In this document: positions 63,604 to 64,000 of the stretch, one piece after another | Layout: every line of letters begins with the position of its first letter | Numbering within the stretch: the stretch's first letter is position 1 | Source of the DNA: Anaeramoeba ignava | Lineage: Eukaryota; Metamonada; Anaeramoebidae | Direction of reading: 5' to 3' | DNA: 64,000 nt | Assembly (NCBI GenBank): GCA_028826165.1 | Contig: JAPDFW010000106.1 | Span: 121,001 to 185,000, forward strand | Position numbers and translations under genes: made by a program | The notes under the pieces: model-generated | What the model was told of the DNA's origin: nothing | The model's input: the letters and a program-made list of their open reading frames with translations, nothing else | Database searches by the model: none

Positions 63604-64000
63604 TTATATGAATTTGTTGCTCGGATTTTGACTTATTGCTTTTGATGTAGTTGGTTTAAGAATCTAAAAAAAAATTTTTGAATTAAAAATTAAAAATTTA
63701 AAAATTTAAAAAAAAACAATTTACTTGAAAGGAACACATTAAAGATTCATCAACACTCATTAAAGCACCAGCATTATCAAATTCCTATTTAATTTAATTT
63801 CAAATTTTAATTTAAATTTTAATTTAATTTAATTTAATTTAATTTAATTTAATTTCAAATTTTAATTTAATTTAATTTAATTTAATTTAATTTAATTTAA
63901 TTTCAAATTTTAATTTAATTTAATTTAAAAATAATTTACTCCACAATAATTTGGTGCACTAAATATTGTAACAAGTCTTCTTTGTGCAAAAAAATCATAA
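63604..64000 (-). CDS. PP1-type serine/threonine phosphatase catalytic subunit, C-terminal part
   Basis: Three exons of the 3' end, read from the window edge: 64000-63940, 63784-63725 and 63663-63604, both introns phase 0. The joined text YDFFAQRRLVTIFSAPNYCG, EFDNAGALMSVDESLMCSFQ and ILKPTTSKAISQNPS is the conserved end of PP1 (SAPNYCGEFDNAGA and the LMCSFQILKP strand). The tyrosine of NYCGEFDN and the beta12-13 loop contact toxins and inhibitors in known PP1s. The tail after ILKP is short (about 16 residues). The metal-binding core lies outside the window. PP1 works with regulatory subunits in glycogen control and mitosis; the window does not show which. Confidence 0.92.

Noticed and set aside
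1-64000. Alternative genetic code (TAA/TAG/TGA reassigned)
   Set aside because: All three stops end well-supported genes at expected lengths (TAG NAPRT, TGA giant CH gene, TAA most others), and no conserved domain contains an internal stop apart from the indel cases listed.
1-64000. tRNA, rRNA or snRNA genes
   Set aside because: I looked for GC-containing cloverleaf-like or conserved snRNA segments outside the coding regions and saw none I could support; a covariance-model search would be decisive.

Overview
This window is nuclear DNA of a free-living, very AT-rich protist. The genes carry short spliceosomal introns (GTAAAT/GTATTT-type donors, AG acceptors), and the standard code fits because TAA, TAG and TGA all end genes. 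Coding ends and introns abut simple-sequence DNA built from 6-, 9-, 12- and 15-bp units, and the proteins carry long Asn/Gln/Ser/Lys tracts. The repertoire (BTB, RCC1, RhoGEF, RasGAP, G-alpha, CBM20 and ARM domains, N/Q tracts) points to an amoeboid organism such as an anaeramoebid or amoebozoan. The sequence alone does not settle which.

Layout. 1-433: 5' end of an unknown gene (minus), then a 2.2-kb 12-bp satellite. 2982-10863: Spo12-like peptide, nicotinate phosphoribosyltransferase, SLC35B-type nucleotide-sugar transporter, small tetraspan protein, and a CBM20-ankyrin-BTB protein. 11027-15113 (minus): a DUF445 membrane protein whose 2.7-kb first intron holds a mobile element with a frameshifted tyrosine recombinase. 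15235-16040: 144-bp satellite. 16131-23302: a 2184-residue calponin-homology protein with about 14 copies of a PH-like domain, then a NifU-type Fe-S scaffold. 23450-26280 (minus): serine palmitoyltransferase subunit 1, nine exons, one intron of AT-AC (U12) type. 26390-27600: 290-bp satellite. 28006-31820: G-alpha and a TVP18/Flower-like protein. 32008-35759: glycogen branching enzyme (minus, intronless) and an F-box multispan membrane protein. 35964-42512: PHD-finger gene, RCC1-BTB gene (both with apparent one-base frameshifts), and a BTB-coiled-coil gene (minus) whose 3' end is a tandem array of 229-bp exon+intron units, each coding one ARM-like repeat. 43889-53752: DH-PH-FYVE RhoGEF, endonuclease V, GRAM-PH-VASt lipid-transfer protein, RasGAP. 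53914-57879 (minus): a CTF18-like clamp loader interrupted by a 343-residue intein in its Walker A motif. 58036-63074: RCC1-U-box protein. 63604-64000: 3' end of a PP1-type phosphatase.

Functional themes. Signalling: G-alpha, RhoGEF, RasGAP and PP1. Ubiquitin adaptors: BTB, F-box and U-box proteins. Lipid and membrane: SPT1, the GRAM-PH-VASt protein and TVP18-like. Glycogen: branching enzyme, and CBM20 as a possible glycogen-targeting module. NAD salvage, Fe-S assembly and DNA maintenance are each represented by one gene or a few. Neighbouring genes show no operon logic. Several pairs are divergent over only 97-156 bp and probably share a promoter.

The strongest discovery candidate is the nuclear intein in the CTF18-like protein. 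It has complete splicing motifs and a LAGLIDADG-type endonuclease domain that looks dead. Next are the recombinase element nested in an intron, the split-gene ARM array, the AT-AC intron and the giant array of PH-like domains.
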